64,000 nt of DNA from Arthrobacter_H sp030452125 (GTDB lineage: Bacteria > Actinomycetota > Actinomycetes > Actinomycetales > Micrococcaceae): the NCBI GenBank assembly GCA_052379645.1, contig JBQSYU010000003.1. The stretch is one strand, 5' to 3'. Within the stretch, counting starts at the first letter, position 1; each line of letters opens with the position of its first letter. Made by a program: the position numbers and the translations under genes. A model generated the notes under the pieces. The model made no database searches, was not told the origin of the DNA, and was given only the letters and a program-made list of their open reading frames with translations. Shown here one piece after another: positions 41,665 through 51,048 of the stretch.

Positions 41665-42864
41665 TCAGGCCCGGGGCTCCGCGGCCGGTGGGGTCTGCTT
41701 TTTCCGGGTGCGCACGGGCGGTCGCAGGACCACCAGGTCATCGATGTGGACGACTTCGCGCTCGTAATGCGACCCGAGGGTCCTGGCCAGTTCCCGGGTG
41801 CCGTGTCCCAGCATGTCCGGGAGTTCCTCCGAGGCGTAGTTGACCAGGCCGCGGGCGACGACCGTGCCTTCCGCATCGGTGATCTCCACGGCGTCTCCGG
41901 CTTCGAAATCCCCGCTGACCGAGGTGATGCCCGCCGGCAGCAGCGAGCGCGCCCCCGAGGCCACCGCGGCGACCGCCCCGTCATCGAGCATCAGCCCGCC
42001 CTGGGTGTTCGCCAGTTGGGCCAGCCAGAGCATCCGGGCCGGGCGGCGTCCGCCCCGGGCGGAGAACCAGGTGCCGACATCCTCGCCGGCCAGGCCGCGG
42101 CCGGCCCGATCCGTCGAGGTGATCAGCGTGGGGATGCCGGAGTCCGCGGCCATGGTGGCCGCTTCGACCTTGGTGACCATGCCGCCGGTCCCCACCCCGG
42201 AGCCCCCGGTGGTGCCGATGCTGACCCCGTCGAGGTCCGCGGCACTGACGACGTCCGCGATGCGGCTGGCTCCCTTCGCCGGTGGACCGTCATAGACGGC
42301 GTCGACATCCGAGAGCAGGATCAGGGCATCGGCCTTGACCAGGTGGGCCACCAGTGCGGCGAGCCGGTCATTGTCCCCGAAGCGGATCTCGTGGGTGGCC
42401 ACGGTGTCGTTCTCATTGACCACGGGGACGACCCCCAGGGTCAGCAACCGGCCTAGAGCCCGGAAGGCGTTGGCATACTGTTGCCGGCGAATCAGGTCAT
42501 CGGCGGTGAGCAACACCTGGGAGACGGTGATCCCGTGCGCGCCGAAGGCCTGGGTGTATTTGGCCATCAGCAGTCCCTGCCCGACGCCGGCGGCCGCCTG
42601 CTGGGTGGCCAGGTCCCGGGGCCTGCGACTCAGTCCCAGCGGGGCGATGCCGGCGGCTATGGCGCCCGAGGACACCAGGATCAGTTCGATCCCCCCGTTG
42701 CGCACCGCCGAGAGTTCAACGACCAGCCGGTTCAGGGCATCCTCGGAGATCCCCCCGTTGACGGTGGTCAGTGACGAGGAACCGACCTTGACCACGATCC
42801 GGGTCGCCTCGGTCAGTTGCGAACGGTGGCGGATCGAGGAGGGAAGGCGGTTCTGCCGGTTCAC
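41665..42864 (-). CDS. proB: Glutamate 5-kinase ProB
   Basis: 399 aa from the GTG at 42864. It phosphorylates glutamate in the first step of proline synthesis. The amino acid kinase domain has VVKVGSSSLTT, VSSGAIAAG, VPVVNENDTVA and GTGGMVTKVEAA. A C-terminal PUA domain is present (from about residue 290). The GTG overlaps the obgE stop (GTGA) with AAGGA nine bases upstream. An earlier in-frame ATG inside obgE has no support. Confidence 0.96.
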   Translation of the reverse strand: MNRQNRLPSSIRHRSQLTEATRIVVKVGSSSLTTVNGGISEDALNRLVVELSAVRNGGIELILVSSGAIAAGIAPLGLSRRPRDLATQQAAAGVGQGLLMAKYTQAFGAHGITVSQVLLTADDLIRRQQYANAFRALGRLLTLGVVPVVNENDTVATHEIRFGDNDRLAALVAHLVKADALILLSDVDAVYDGPPAKGASRIADVVSAADLDGVSIGTTGGSGVGTGGMVTKVEAATMAADSGIPTLITSTDRAGRGLAGEDVGTWFSARGGRRPARMLWLAQLANTQGGLMLDDGAVAAVASGARSLLPAGITSVSGDFEAGDAVEITDAEGTVVARGLVNYASEELPDMLGHGTRELARTLGSHYEREVVHIDDLVVLRPPVRTRKKQTPPAAEPRA

Positions 42865-44429
42865 TTCCCGCTGTCCTTGGGTGAACCCTGCTTCTTCGGG
42901 TTCACGGATTCGGTCCACACGCCGGCCTTGCGTTCGCTCTCCAGTTCGGCGCGGGCCGCGGCCCGGGCATCCTTGCGATCCTGGTGGTCCTGACGCTTCT
43001 GGTCACGGGTGGGACGGCTGCCGTCGTCGAACCGGTCGTCTTGTCCACGACGTGATCCCAGCAGTTCGGCGCCGGCGGCCATGGTCGGCTCCCAATCGAA
43101 GACCACGCCGTTGTCATCGTCGCCGATGACCACGGCGTCCCCGGGTTTCGCCCCGGCCTTGAACAGCTTGTCCTCCACACCGATCTTGGCCAGTCGGTCG
43201 GCCAGGTAGCCCACGGCCTCGTCGTTGCTGAAATCGGTTTGCTTGACCCACCGGACCGGCTTTTCACCCTGGACACGGAACAGCGGCTCGAGGTTGCGTT
43301 CTTCGCGGTGGATGGTGAAGGGGGCCCGGTTCACGCCCCGGGGGCGCAGCACCGGGACTTCCACCTGGGCCGGCTCCTCGGCCGATGCGGTGCGTGCTTC
43401 GGTGACGAGCTCGGCCATGGCATAGCCCAGTTCCTTCAGCCCGGTCCGGGCCAGGGCGGAGACCTCGAAGACGCGGTAGCCGCGGGACTCCAGATCGGCG
43501 CGGACGAACTCGGCCATATCCGAGCCGTCGGGCATGTCGGTCTTGTTCAGGGCGATCAAGCGGGGGCGGTCGTTCAGCGGGATCACGGTGCCATCGGAGC
43601 CCGCATAGCTGGAGTCGGTCGCATAGGCGGCCAGTTCCGCCTCGATGGCCTCCAGATCACTGAGCGGATCGCGGTCCGATTCCAGCGAGGCACAGTCCAG
43701 GACGTGCACCAGCGCGGCACAGCGTTCGACGTGGCGGAGGAATTCGTGTCCGAGGCCCTTGCCCTGGCTGGCGCCCGGAATGAGTCCGGGGACGTCGGCG
43801 ACGGTGAATCTGACGTCTCCGCTTTGCACGACGCCCAGGTTGGGGATCAACGTGGTGAACGGGTAGTCGGCGACCTTGGGACGGGCGGCGGACATGGCGG
43901 CAATGAGGCTTGATTTGCCGGCCGAGGGGAAGCCCACCAACGCGATATCGGCGACCGACTTCAGTTCCAGGACGATGTCCTGTTCCCCGCCGGGGACGCC
44001 CAGCAGGGCGAACCCGGGGGCCTTGCGCTTCTGTGAGGCAAGCCCCGCGTTGCCCAGTCCGCCCATGCCACCGGCGGCGGCCACGTATTCGGTGCCGGCG
44101 CCGACCATGTCGGCCAGGATGTTTCCTTCACGGTCCTTGACCACGGTGCCGTCGGGCACCGGCAGGATCAGGGTCTCGCCGTTGCGGCCGGGCTGCATGT
44201 CTCCCCGGCCCGGTTCGCCGTTGCCACCGTGCCGGTGGGGGGAATGGTGGTAGGACAGCAGGGTCGTGGTCTGGGGGTCGACGCGGATGATCACGTCGCC
44301 GCCCTTGCCACCGCTGGCGCCATCGGGCCCGCCGAGAGGCTTGAACTTCTCCCGACGGATCGACACGCAACCGTGCCCTCCGTTTCCGCCGGAAACGTGA
44401 AGGACTACGCGGTCTACGAACGCTGCCAC
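42861..44429 (-). CDS. obgE: GTPase Obg/CgtA
   Basis: 522 aa. The N-terminal glycine-rich Obg fold (MAAFVDRVVLHVSGGNGGHG onward) comes first, then the G domain with G1 GFPSAGKSS, the DVPGLIPGAS switch and NKTD. A C-terminal OCT domain follows with a basic extension beyond it. Obg acts in late 50S subunit assembly and stress signalling. The start is GTG with AGGAG eight bases upstream. Gene order rplU-rpmA-obgE is conserved in most bacteria. Confidence 0.97.
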   Translation of the reverse strand: MAAFVDRVVLHVSGGNGGHGCVSIRREKFKPLGGPDGASGGKGGDVIIRVDPQTTTLLSYHHSPHRHGGNGEPGRGDMQPGRNGETLILPVPDGTVVKDREGNILADMVGAGTEYVAAAGGMGGLGNAGLASQKRKAPGFALLGVPGGEQDIVLELKSVADIALVGFPSAGKSSLIAAMSAARPKVADYPFTTLIPNLGVVQSGDVRFTVADVPGLIPGASQGKGLGHEFLRHVERCAALVHVLDCASLESDRDPLSDLEAIEAELAAYATDSSYAGSDGTVIPLNDRPRLIALNKTDMPDGSDMAEFVRADLESRGYRVFEVSALARTGLKELGYAMAELVTEARTASAEEPAQVEVPVLRPRGVNRAPFTIHREERNLEPLFRVQGEKPVRWVKQTDFSNDEAVGYLADRLAKIGVEDKLFKAGAKPGDAVVIGDDDNGVVFDWEPTMAAGAELLGSRRGQDDRFDDGSRPTRDQKRQDHQDRKDARAAARAELESERKAGVWTESVNPKKQGSPKDSGK

Positions 44430-44490
44430 TACTGGGACTCCTCTATTGGGTGGCCGTTACGGTCCTGCTGGTCCGTGCTACGGCCGGTGA

Positions 44491-44532
44491 TAAAAAGAAC
44501 TGGAGGGCGGGCCAAGCGGCCCGCCCTCCAGT
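44491..44532 (-). terminator. Rho-independent terminator after rpmA
   Basis: A perfect 15-bp stem with a four-base loop is followed on the minus strand by CTTTTTA. It separates the two ribosomal protein genes from obgE. Confidence 0.92.
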
Positions 44533-44557
44533 CTAGCTAAATTCGGTTCTGCCGAAA

Positions 44558-44812
44558 CTAGCCGGCATCCACGATGTTCACGACACGACGGCCGCGACGG
44601 GTGCCGAACTCCACCGAGCCGGCTGCCAGTGCGAACAGCGTGTCGTCGCCACCGCGGCCGACGTTCGCGCCGGGGTGGAAACGGGTACCGCGCTGGCGAA
44701 CGATGATTTCACCGGCGGAAACCACCTGGCCTCCGAAGCGCTTGACGCCCAGGAACTGAGGGTTGGAATCGCGGCCGTTGCGAGTGGAACTCGCGCCCTT
44801 CTTACTTGCCAT
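44558..44812 (-). CDS. rpmA: 50S ribosomal protein L27
   Basis: 84 aa. Standard bL27: MASKKGASSTRNGRDSNPQF with the N-terminal extension that reaches the peptidyl transferase centre, then GVKRFGGQVVSAGEIIVRQR and the GRGGDDTLFAL core. There is no cleavable N-terminal extension of the Firmicutes type. It follows rplU by 46 bp. Confidence 0.98.
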   Translation of the reverse strand: MASKKGASSTRNGRDSNPQFLGVKRFGGQVVSAGEIIVRQRGTRFHPGANVGRGGDDTLFALAAGSVEFGTRRGRRVVNIVDAG

Positions 44813-44858
44813 TGAATGTGCCTACCTTTGAATCGTGGGTGATCTGGTCTCCGTCGCC

Positions 44859-45167
44859 TTAGGCGATGGAGGTGACCTTGACCTTGGTCAGTGCGGAACG
44901 GAAACCCTGGCGCTTCTTGTAGCCGGTCTTGTTCTTGTACTTCTGGATGACGATCTTCGGGCCACGGAGGTTCTCGAGAACCTCGGCAGTCACGGTGATC
45001 TTCGCCAGGTCGGCAGCAGCGGAGGTGACCTTGTCGCCGTCTACCAGAAGCAGTGCTGGGAGCTCAATGGTTCCACCAGCTGCCTCGGGGACGCGGTCAA
45101 GGGTCACCCAGTCTCCTACGGAAACCTTTTCCTGCCGGCCGCCTGCGCGGACAATCGCGTACACCAC
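44859..45167 (-). CDS. rplU: 50S ribosomal protein L21
   Basis: 102 aa from the GTG at 45167 (MVYAIVRAGGRQEKV). The sequence matches bL21 through to the C-terminal YKKRQGFRSALTKVKV. The frame opens four codons earlier at another GTG; the chosen one matches where relatives begin and has a GTGAG seven bases upstream. The leader from the promoter at about 45292 is some 125 nt, long enough for a regulatory L21 leader, but I could not define a structure. Confidence 0.96.
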   Translation of the reverse strand: MVYAIVRAGGRQEKVSVGDWVTLDRVPEAAGGTIELPALLLVDGDKVTSAAADLAKITVTAEVLENLRGPKIVIQKYKNKTGYKKRQGFRSALTKVKVTSIA

Positions 45168-45298
45168 TTGGGAACTCACTTCTCTCGACGTCTATTACTC
45201 TTACTGCGCACATTCCACCGGACCAACCGATCGGGGATAAGCGCTGTGCTGTCACGCCGAGCGGAAAATCCGATGAGCGGCGCATGCACCGAGGATCT

Positions 45299-45328
45299 AG
45301 ATTACGCTATTTCGGTCCGCAGGAGCAA
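45299..45328 (-). promoter_or_regulatory. Promoter of rplU-rpmA
   Basis: -35 TTGCTC (45323-45328) and -10 TAATCT (45299-45304) with 18-bp spacing on the minus strand, about 125 bp before the rplU start. Confidence 0.5.
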
Positions 45329-45475
45329 ATACATCCTCCGACGGCGGGTCGTCAAGACCCCCGGGAGGGTGAAGCACCTTTTAACGGTACCTTCCCGACC
45401 CGCGGACCGCGAACGGCGGGCCTTCCCCTGTGTCCCGGCCCCGCAGTGGTTCCGCCGCAAGGCAGGGGCCGGAAC

Positions 45476-45516
45476 GCGTGGGGGCGGGACCCGATCGACC
45501 GGGTCCCGCCCCACGC
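45476..45516 (-). terminator. Hairpin after rne
   Basis: A 17-bp GC-rich stem with one bulged G and a six-base loop lies 37 bases after the rne stop. There is no T run. The rest of the 45168-45552 gap holds the rplU promoter and leader. Confidence 0.7.
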
Positions 45517-45552
45517 ATGGTTCCTGCCGACGAGCAGCCTCGTCCGATCCGG

Positions 45553-48500
45553 TTACAGCTCGGAGGCCGGTACCCCGACGCCGAACATCATCGGCGCGTC
45601 CTCGGAGGCCTTCTTCTTCGCTCCCGGTTCCGACTGCTCGAGCTTGGCCACGTGGCTGGTGCCTGCGGCAGGGGTCGACGCAGTGGCCTCCACCCGCTCG
45701 ATCGGCGTGTTCGCGCTCCCCTGGGCGCTGGATGCCGCCCGGCTGCGCCGTGGAGGGCGTGCCGGGGTGCTGGTGGCCGGCGGCGTTGCGGCCACGGCGG
45801 AGGAACGCTCCGGCGCCGGTGCCGACGCCACTGCAGCCGGTTCCTGCTTGGCCACGGCAGCCGGTTCCTGCTTGGCCGCGGGAGCCGGTTCGTGATCGGC
45901 TTCCCGGGACGGCTCAGGGGTGCCGCCGAAGGCGGCGCTCAAGGATTCCAGCGTCAGATCGGGGGTCTGCGTGGGCGCCGTGGCCCGGCGGCTGCGACGG
46001 GCGCGCGGCAGACGGACTTCCTCTCCCGCGATGCTCACCACGGGACCTTCCACATCAGTCCCGGCCTCCGCCGTCGCGTCATGGCCTGGGCCCTGACCGG
46101 ACTGCGTCGGTCCGGGGCCCTGCTGGCGGCTGGAGGCGGCGGTGGAGGTGCCTGCGGTGTCCGCCGGCTGCTCCCCCGACCCGCTGGTGGGCGACATTTC
46201 GGCCGAGCCGGCACGACCACGTCCGCGTGAGCGCCCGCGTCCACGACGGCGCGAACCGGAGTCGGAGCCGTCCTGCCCGTCGGTGCCCCCCTGGCCGGAC
46301 GCGGCGGAGGTCCCGGCGTCGTGCCCGTCCCGCTGCTTCGTCTCCCCGGTCTGCTCGTGGGAAGCCTGGGTGGCGGCGGCGATGGAAGCCAACGCGGCCC
46401 GGGTGGTTTCGGCCTTGGCCTCCGCCTCCGGGTCGTGCTTCTTCGGCTCCGGTGCCGACTGCTCGGGGGTCTGCTCGGTGCCTGCTCCCCCGCCCTTGCC
46501 GTGGCGGTTCCCGCGTGGCTTGCGCTCGTTGCGCTTCTGGTTGTTCTGGTCTTGCTGCTGGTTCGACGCCCGGCGATGTTCGACCGGTTCGTCATGGGTG
46601 ACCACGCCGCGGCCGTTGCAGGCTTCACAGTTTTCGCTGAAGACCTCCAGCAGTCCGGTGCCCATGCGCTTGCGCGTCATCTGCACCAGGCCCAGCGAGG
46701 TGACTTCGGCGACCTGGTGTTTGGTCCGATCCCGGCCCAGGCACTCGACGAGCCGGCGCAGGACCAGATCCCGGTTGGCTTCGAGGACCATGTCGATGAA
46801 GTCGATGACGATGATCCCGCCGATATCGCGCAGCCGCAGCTGACGGACGATCTCCTCGGCGGCTTCGAGGTTATTCTTGGTCACCGTTTCCTCGAGGTTG
46901 CCGCCACTGCCGGTGAACTTGCCGGTGTTCACGTCCACCACGGTCATGGCTTCGGTCCGGTCGATGACCAGTGAGCCGCCCGAGGGCAGGAAGACCTTGC
47001 GGTCCAGGGCCTTGTGGATCTGTTCCTCGAGCCGGCGGGCGGCAAAGATGTCCTCGTCGCTCGTCCACTTCTCCAGGCGGTCCAACAGGTCCGGCGCCAC
47101 GTAGGTCACGTAGGCCTCGATGGTGTCCCAGGCGTGTTCGCCGGAGACGATCAGCTTGGAGAAGTCCTCGTTGAAGACGTCACGGACCACCTTGATGGTC
47201 AGATCCGGCTCCGCGTACAGCAGCTCGGGCGGGGTGGTCTTCGTCGAGGTGGACTTCGCCTCGATCTCCTCCCACTGGGCGCGCAGCCGGTTGATGTCGT
47301 TCATCAACTCCTGCTCGCTGGCCCCCTCGGCGGCGGTGCGCACGATGACCCCGGCGTTCTGCGGCAGGTGGTCCTTGAGGATCTTCTTCAGGCGGTTGCG
47401 TTCCACGTCGGGCAGCTTGCGTGAGATGCCGGTCATCGACCCGCTGGGCACATAGACCAGGTAGCGTCCGGGCAAGGAGATCTGGCTGGTCAGCCGGGCC
47501 CCCTTATGGCCGACCGGGTCCTTGGTGACCTGCACCAGCACCGGGTCCCCCGACTTCAGCGCATGCTCGATGCGCCGCGGCTGTCCCTCGAGCCCGGCCA
47601 CATCCCAGTTGACCTCCCCGGCATAGAGCACGGCGTTGCGGCCACGGCCGATGTCGATGAAGGCGGCCTCCATGGAGGGCAGGACGTTCTGCACCTTGCC
47701 CACATAGACGTTGCCGATCAGCGAATCCTGCTGCGTCTTGGAAACGAAGTGCTCGGCCAGGACCCCGTCTTCCAGGACGCCGATCTGGATGCGCTCATCA
47801 CGCTGGCGGACCACCATCTGCCGGTCCACCGATTCGCGGCGGGCCAGGAACTCGGCTTCGGTGATGACATGGCGTCGACGACCGGAGTCGCGGGAATCAC
47901 GACGGCGCTGGCGTTTGGCCTCGAGCCGGGTGGAACCCTTGACGCTGGTGACCTTGTTCGACGGTGCCGGATCTGCGGCGGCCCGGGGACCACGCACCCG
48001 GGTGACCGTGTTGGGCGGGTCGTCGTCGTTGCCGCCACTGAGTTCCAGGTCCGAGTCCCCGCGCCGACGACGCCGGCGGCGCCGTGAGCTGGAACCGGCC
48101 TCCTCGGTCGAGTCCCCCGCCTCGGGGCCCTCCTCACGGTTCTGTGCGTCGTCGCGGGAGCGGGAGCGGTTGCGGCGGCTGGACCGGTTGCCCGAACCGC
48201 TGTCGTGGCTCTCCTCGGAGCCGGGCTCCTCCGCGGACCGCGCCTCGGGGGCGGCTGTGGCCAGATCGGGGGCCTGGAAGAGGACGGAGATCGCCGAGTC
48301 GGGGACGGCGAACGGATCCGCCGGAGTGGCTGTTTCGTCGCTGGTTTCGGCGGCCGGCTCACCGGGAGCCTCCGCGGCAGGTGCGGCGGTGCCGGTTTCC
48401 TCTGCCGTGGTGGTCTTCGGGCTGGCCGCGGCGGCGCGGGATTTGCGCGCCGGTGCCTTGCGCGCCCCGGTGCTCTTTGCCGGGGTCTTCGCTGCTTCTG

Positions 48501-48942
48501 GGCTCTCGGCGGCGGGGTCGGCGGAAGCGTCGCCGCCGGTTTCGGTGGCCACGGTCTGCTCGGCGTCCGCGGTGGTGGACGCGGCGGTCTTGCGGGTGCG
48601 GGGGGCCCTGGCTGGTTTCTTGGGCAGTTCGGCGTCGCCCTCCGGTCCGGCCGTCTGGGTGGCCTCGTCCTCGCTGGCTGCCGTGGCGGCCGGTTTGCGG
48701 GTCCGGGGTGCCCGGGTGGTCTTCTTGGCCGGTGCGGTGGCGGGCTCTTCCGCAGTGGCGGCGGCTTCGGGCTCCGGCTCGCTGGCGGCGGCGGTGGCCG
48801 GTTTGCGGGTGGTGGCCCGTTTGCGCGGTGCGCGTTTGGCCGGTGCCGGCGCCTCGGCGGTCTCGGTGGTGGCGGCGGTGTCGTCATTCATCGGAAGGGA
48901 CGACTGTGCCGGCCCATTCAGCTCTTCGTTCGTTGCTTCCAT
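45553..48942 (-). CDS. rne: Ribonuclease E/G with long disordered arms
   Basis: 1129 aa. The first 370 residues or so are low-complexity, rich in Ala, Thr, Pro, Glu and Arg with KPA-type repeats (KKTTRAPRTRKPAA and similar), then an Arg-rich cluster. The catalytic core follows: the S1 domain (GNVYVGKVQNVLPSMEAAFI, IGRGRNAVLYAGEV), the acidic catalytic segments VVDVNTGKFTGSGGNLEETV and IDFIDMVLE, and the zinc-link CEAC. The last 350 residues are again disordered. RNase E/G begins mRNA decay and processes stable RNAs; the arms recruit other degradosome proteins. The start is ATG; AGGAG lies ten bases upstream. Confidence 0.95.
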   Translation of the reverse strand: MEATNEELNGPAQSSLPMNDDTAATTETAEAPAPAKRAPRKRATTRKPATAAASEPEPEAAATAEEPATAPAKKTTRAPRTRKPAATAASEDEATQTAGPEGDAELPKKPARAPRTRKTAASTTADAEQTVATETGGDASADPAAESPEAAKTPAKSTGARKAPARKSRAAAASPKTTTAEETGTAAPAAEAPGEPAAETSDETATPADPFAVPDSAISVLFQAPDLATAAPEARSAEEPGSEESHDSGSGNRSSRRNRSRSRDDAQNREEGPEAGDSTEEAGSSSRRRRRRRRGDSDLELSGGNDDDPPNTVTRVRGPRAAADPAPSNKVTSVKGSTRLEAKRQRRRDSRDSGRRRHVITEAEFLARRESVDRQMVVRQRDERIQIGVLEDGVLAEHFVSKTQQDSLIGNVYVGKVQNVLPSMEAAFIDIGRGRNAVLYAGEVNWDVAGLEGQPRRIEHALKSGDPVLVQVTKDPVGHKGARLTSQISLPGRYLVYVPSGSMTGISRKLPDVERNRLKKILKDHLPQNAGVIVRTAAEGASEQELMNDINRLRAQWEEIEAKSTSTKTTPPELLYAEPDLTIKVVRDVFNEDFSKLIVSGEHAWDTIEAYVTYVAPDLLDRLEKWTSDEDIFAARRLEEQIHKALDRKVFLPSGGSLVIDRTEAMTVVDVNTGKFTGSGGNLEETVTKNNLEAAEEIVRQLRLRDIGGIIVIDFIDMVLEANRDLVLRRLVECLGRDRTKHQVAEVTSLGLVQMTRKRMGTGLLEVFSENCEACNGRGVVTHDEPVEHRRASNQQQDQNNQKRNERKPRGNRHGKGGGAGTEQTPEQSAPEPKKHDPEAEAKAETTRAALASIAAATQASHEQTGETKQRDGHDAGTSAASGQGGTDGQDGSDSGSRRRGRGRSRGRGRAGSAEMSPTSGSGEQPADTAGTSTAASSRQQGPGPTQSGQGPGHDATAEAGTDVEGPVVSIAGEEVRLPRARRSRRATAPTQTPDLTLESLSAAFGGTPEPSREADHEPAPAAKQEPAAVAKQEPAAVASAPAPERSSAVAATPPATSTPARPPRRSRAASSAQGSANTPIERVEATASTPAAGTSHVAKLEQSEPGAKKKASEDAPMMFGVGVPASEL

Positions 48943-49318
48943 GAAAGGCCATGCTCCTAGCCGGAGTACCCTCCACAGCCGGGACGCCGGCGATCGGTTC
49001 GGGAACCGCGGCCTCGTCGGCCTTCCGATCCCCGGAAGTCAGTTTTCTTATTTCCCGAGGTGTACCAACGTCGGCGGGTACGGCGGCCCGGGAAACCAAC
49101 CCAGTTCCCCGGGCGAGCCGCTTTCTGTTGCGGCGACCGTCCGCGGTTTTCATCCGCCGGCATCAGGGTCGATGCCTACGGTGATCCATCGCGTGAGGGC
49201 CCGGAATCCTGTAGTTGGGTTGGAAACAAACTGTGGATTCGCCACCAACCAAGGCCATTGTCTCATACGCGTCGAATCCCGAGTCGGTGGCCGGCGCCGG
49301 CGGATCATCCCAAAGGGC
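48943..49318 (-). other. Long 5' leader region of rne
   Basis: 376 bp between prfC and rne. Several short palindromes are visible (for example at 49290-49301 and around 49216-49253). RNase E genes elsewhere control their own mRNA through structured leaders; that role is inferred here. An 89-codon frame over the rne start is not convincing. Confidence 0.4.
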
Positions 49319-50929
49319 TCAGACGGCGGCGTCCTGGTCGACACCGATCCGGGTCAAGGGCAGGTCCGGGTGGTTCTTCGTCACCCGACGCAGCGCCCAC
49401 ACGTCGTTGAACAACGCCAGGTACTCGCCGTCGGAACGGATGATCACCTCGACACCCCGGACCGGCGCCAGCGCCGTCACCGCCTCCTTGGTGGTCAATC
49501 GCGCCAACGAGTACCCCAGGGCCTCCATCCGCATGGGGGCGTTGAAGTCCTGGGCCATCCTGTCTTCGACGACCTCGAACTGCATCGGTCCCACGGCCGC
49601 CAGCACCGGCGCCTGATCGCCCCGCCGGTCCGAACGCAGCACCTGGATGATGCCCTCGTGTTCGAGCTGGTCGATCCCCCGGCGGAACTGCTTATACCGG
49701 CTGGGATCCTTTGCGTGGGCCACCCGGAAGTGCTCCGGGCTGAAGTAGGGAATGGGCGGGTAGGTGACCGGCGCGTCCTCATAGAGGCTGTCCCCGACCC
49801 GCAGGGCCGAGGCGTTGACCAGTCCCACGACGTCCCCGGGCCACGCCTGGTCGATCACTTCGCGGTCCCGACCGAACAGATGCTGGGCATACTTGGTGGC
49901 GAACGGCTTTCCGGTATTGGCGTGGGTGACCACCATGCCGCGTTCGAAGATCCCCGAGCAGACACGGATGAAGGCCACATGGTCGCGGTGGGCCTGGTTC
50001 ATGCCGGCCTGGACCTTGAAGACGAAGCCGGAGAAGGGGGCATCGACCGGACGGACTTCCCCGTCGGCGTCGGCGCGCGGGGCGGCCGAGGGGGCCAGGT
50101 CCACCAGGGTGTCCAGGATCTGCCGGACCCCGAAGTTCTGTGCCGCCGAGGAGTAGAGGACCGGGGTCGCCGTCCCGGCATGGAAGCTCTCCAGGTCGAA
50201 CCCGCCCGGGCTTTCGAGCAGCGACGCCTCATCCAGGGCGTCGGACCACAGCTGCCCTTCGGCCTCCAGGGCCTGTTCGGGGGTGAAATGTTCCTCCAGG
50301 GCCAGGGAGGCCCCGCTGGAATTACGGGTGAAGCGGACGTATTCGTTCTTGCGCAGGTCCGCGACGCCGTGGAATTCCCCGGCGATGCCTACCGCCCAGG
50401 TCAACGGCATGGGCCGCAATCCGGTGCGTTCGGTGATCTCGTCCATCAGCTCCAGGGATTCCAGCCCGGGGCGGTCCCATTTGTTGATCACGGTGATGAT
50501 CGGCAGATTCCGTTGCCGGCAGACCTCGAAGAGCTTCATGGTCTGCACTTCCAGGCCCTTGGCCGCATCGATGAGCATCACCGCGCAGTCCACGGCGGCC
50601 AGCACCCGATAGGTGTCCTCCGAGAAGTCCGCGTGGCCGGGGGTGTCGACCAGGTTGATCACCGTGTCGCGGTACTCGAACTGCAGGGCGGTGGAGCTGA
50701 TCGAGATCCCGCGGTCCTTCTCCATCTGCATCCAGTCCGAGACGGTGTCCTTGCGGTTGGACTTGCCGTTGGTGGCCCCGGCGGTCCCGATCACCCGGGC
50801 GTGGAGGGCCAACGCTTCGGTGAGCGTGGATTTGCCCGCATCCGGGTGCGAGATCACCGCAAAGGTACGACGGCGGGAGGACTGGTCGATGATCCGGGGA
50901 TCGGCGGCCTGGGTTGGAATCTGCGACAC
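49319..50929 (-). CDS. prfC: Peptide chain release factor 3
   Basis: 536 aa. GTPase domain with HPDAGKSTLTEAL (G1), DTPGHADFSEDTYR (G3) and NKWDRPG (G4), then the RF3-specific middle and C-terminal domains. RF3 removes RF1/RF2 from the ribosome after termination. RF3 is distinguished from EF-G by its length and the ISSTALQFEYRDTVINLVDT stretch. The start is GTG with GAGAGAAG upstream; a TAGACT at 50960-50965 is a candidate -10. It is divergent from the VKOR gene. Confidence 0.95.
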   Translation of the reverse strand: MSQIPTQAADPRIIDQSSRRRTFAVISHPDAGKSTLTEALALHARVIGTAGATNGKSNRKDTVSDWMQMEKDRGISISSTALQFEYRDTVINLVDTPGHADFSEDTYRVLAAVDCAVMLIDAAKGLEVQTMKLFEVCRQRNLPIITVINKWDRPGLESLELMDEITERTGLRPMPLTWAVGIAGEFHGVADLRKNEYVRFTRNSSGASLALEEHFTPEQALEAEGQLWSDALDEASLLESPGGFDLESFHAGTATPVLYSSAAQNFGVRQILDTLVDLAPSAAPRADADGEVRPVDAPFSGFVFKVQAGMNQAHRDHVAFIRVCSGIFERGMVVTHANTGKPFATKYAQHLFGRDREVIDQAWPGDVVGLVNASALRVGDSLYEDAPVTYPPIPYFSPEHFRVAHAKDPSRYKQFRRGIDQLEHEGIIQVLRSDRRGDQAPVLAAVGPMQFEVVEDRMAQDFNAPMRMEALGYSLARLTTKEAVTALAPVRGVEVIIRSDGEYLALFNDVWALRRVTKNHPDLPLTRIGVDQDAAV

Positions 50930-50959
50930 TACACTTCTCTCACGTTGGCGAACCAGACA

Positions 50960-50965
50960 AGTCTA
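50960..50965 (-). promoter_or_regulatory. Candidate -10 element of prfC
   Basis: TAGACT on the minus strand, about 30 bp before the prfC GTG, leaves room for a short leader with the GAGAGAAG ribosome site. Confidence 0.35.
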
Positions 50966-50990
50966 CCGTCCATGCCCCGGGCCCCGGGCC

Positions 50991-50996
50991 TAGAAT
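50991..50996 (+). promoter_or_regulatory. Candidate -10 element of the VKOR gene
   Basis: TAGAAT on the plus strand. A GTG follows after four bases, but the GTG at 51049 with AGGAG is the better start, so this promoter would give a leader of about 45 nt. Confidence 0.35.
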
Positions 50997-51048
50997 CGAA
51001 GTGGATGGCGGCAACCGCCGCCGCCCCGATCGACCCGAGGAGCCCCGC

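Noticed and set aside
45180..45298. Defined ribosomal protein L21 leader structure
   Set aside because: The leader length fits, but I could not draw a convincing conserved structure by eye.
48884..49153. 89-codon frame upstream of rne
   Set aside because: It overlaps the rne start region in another frame, has no family likeness and is best explained as part of the rne leader.
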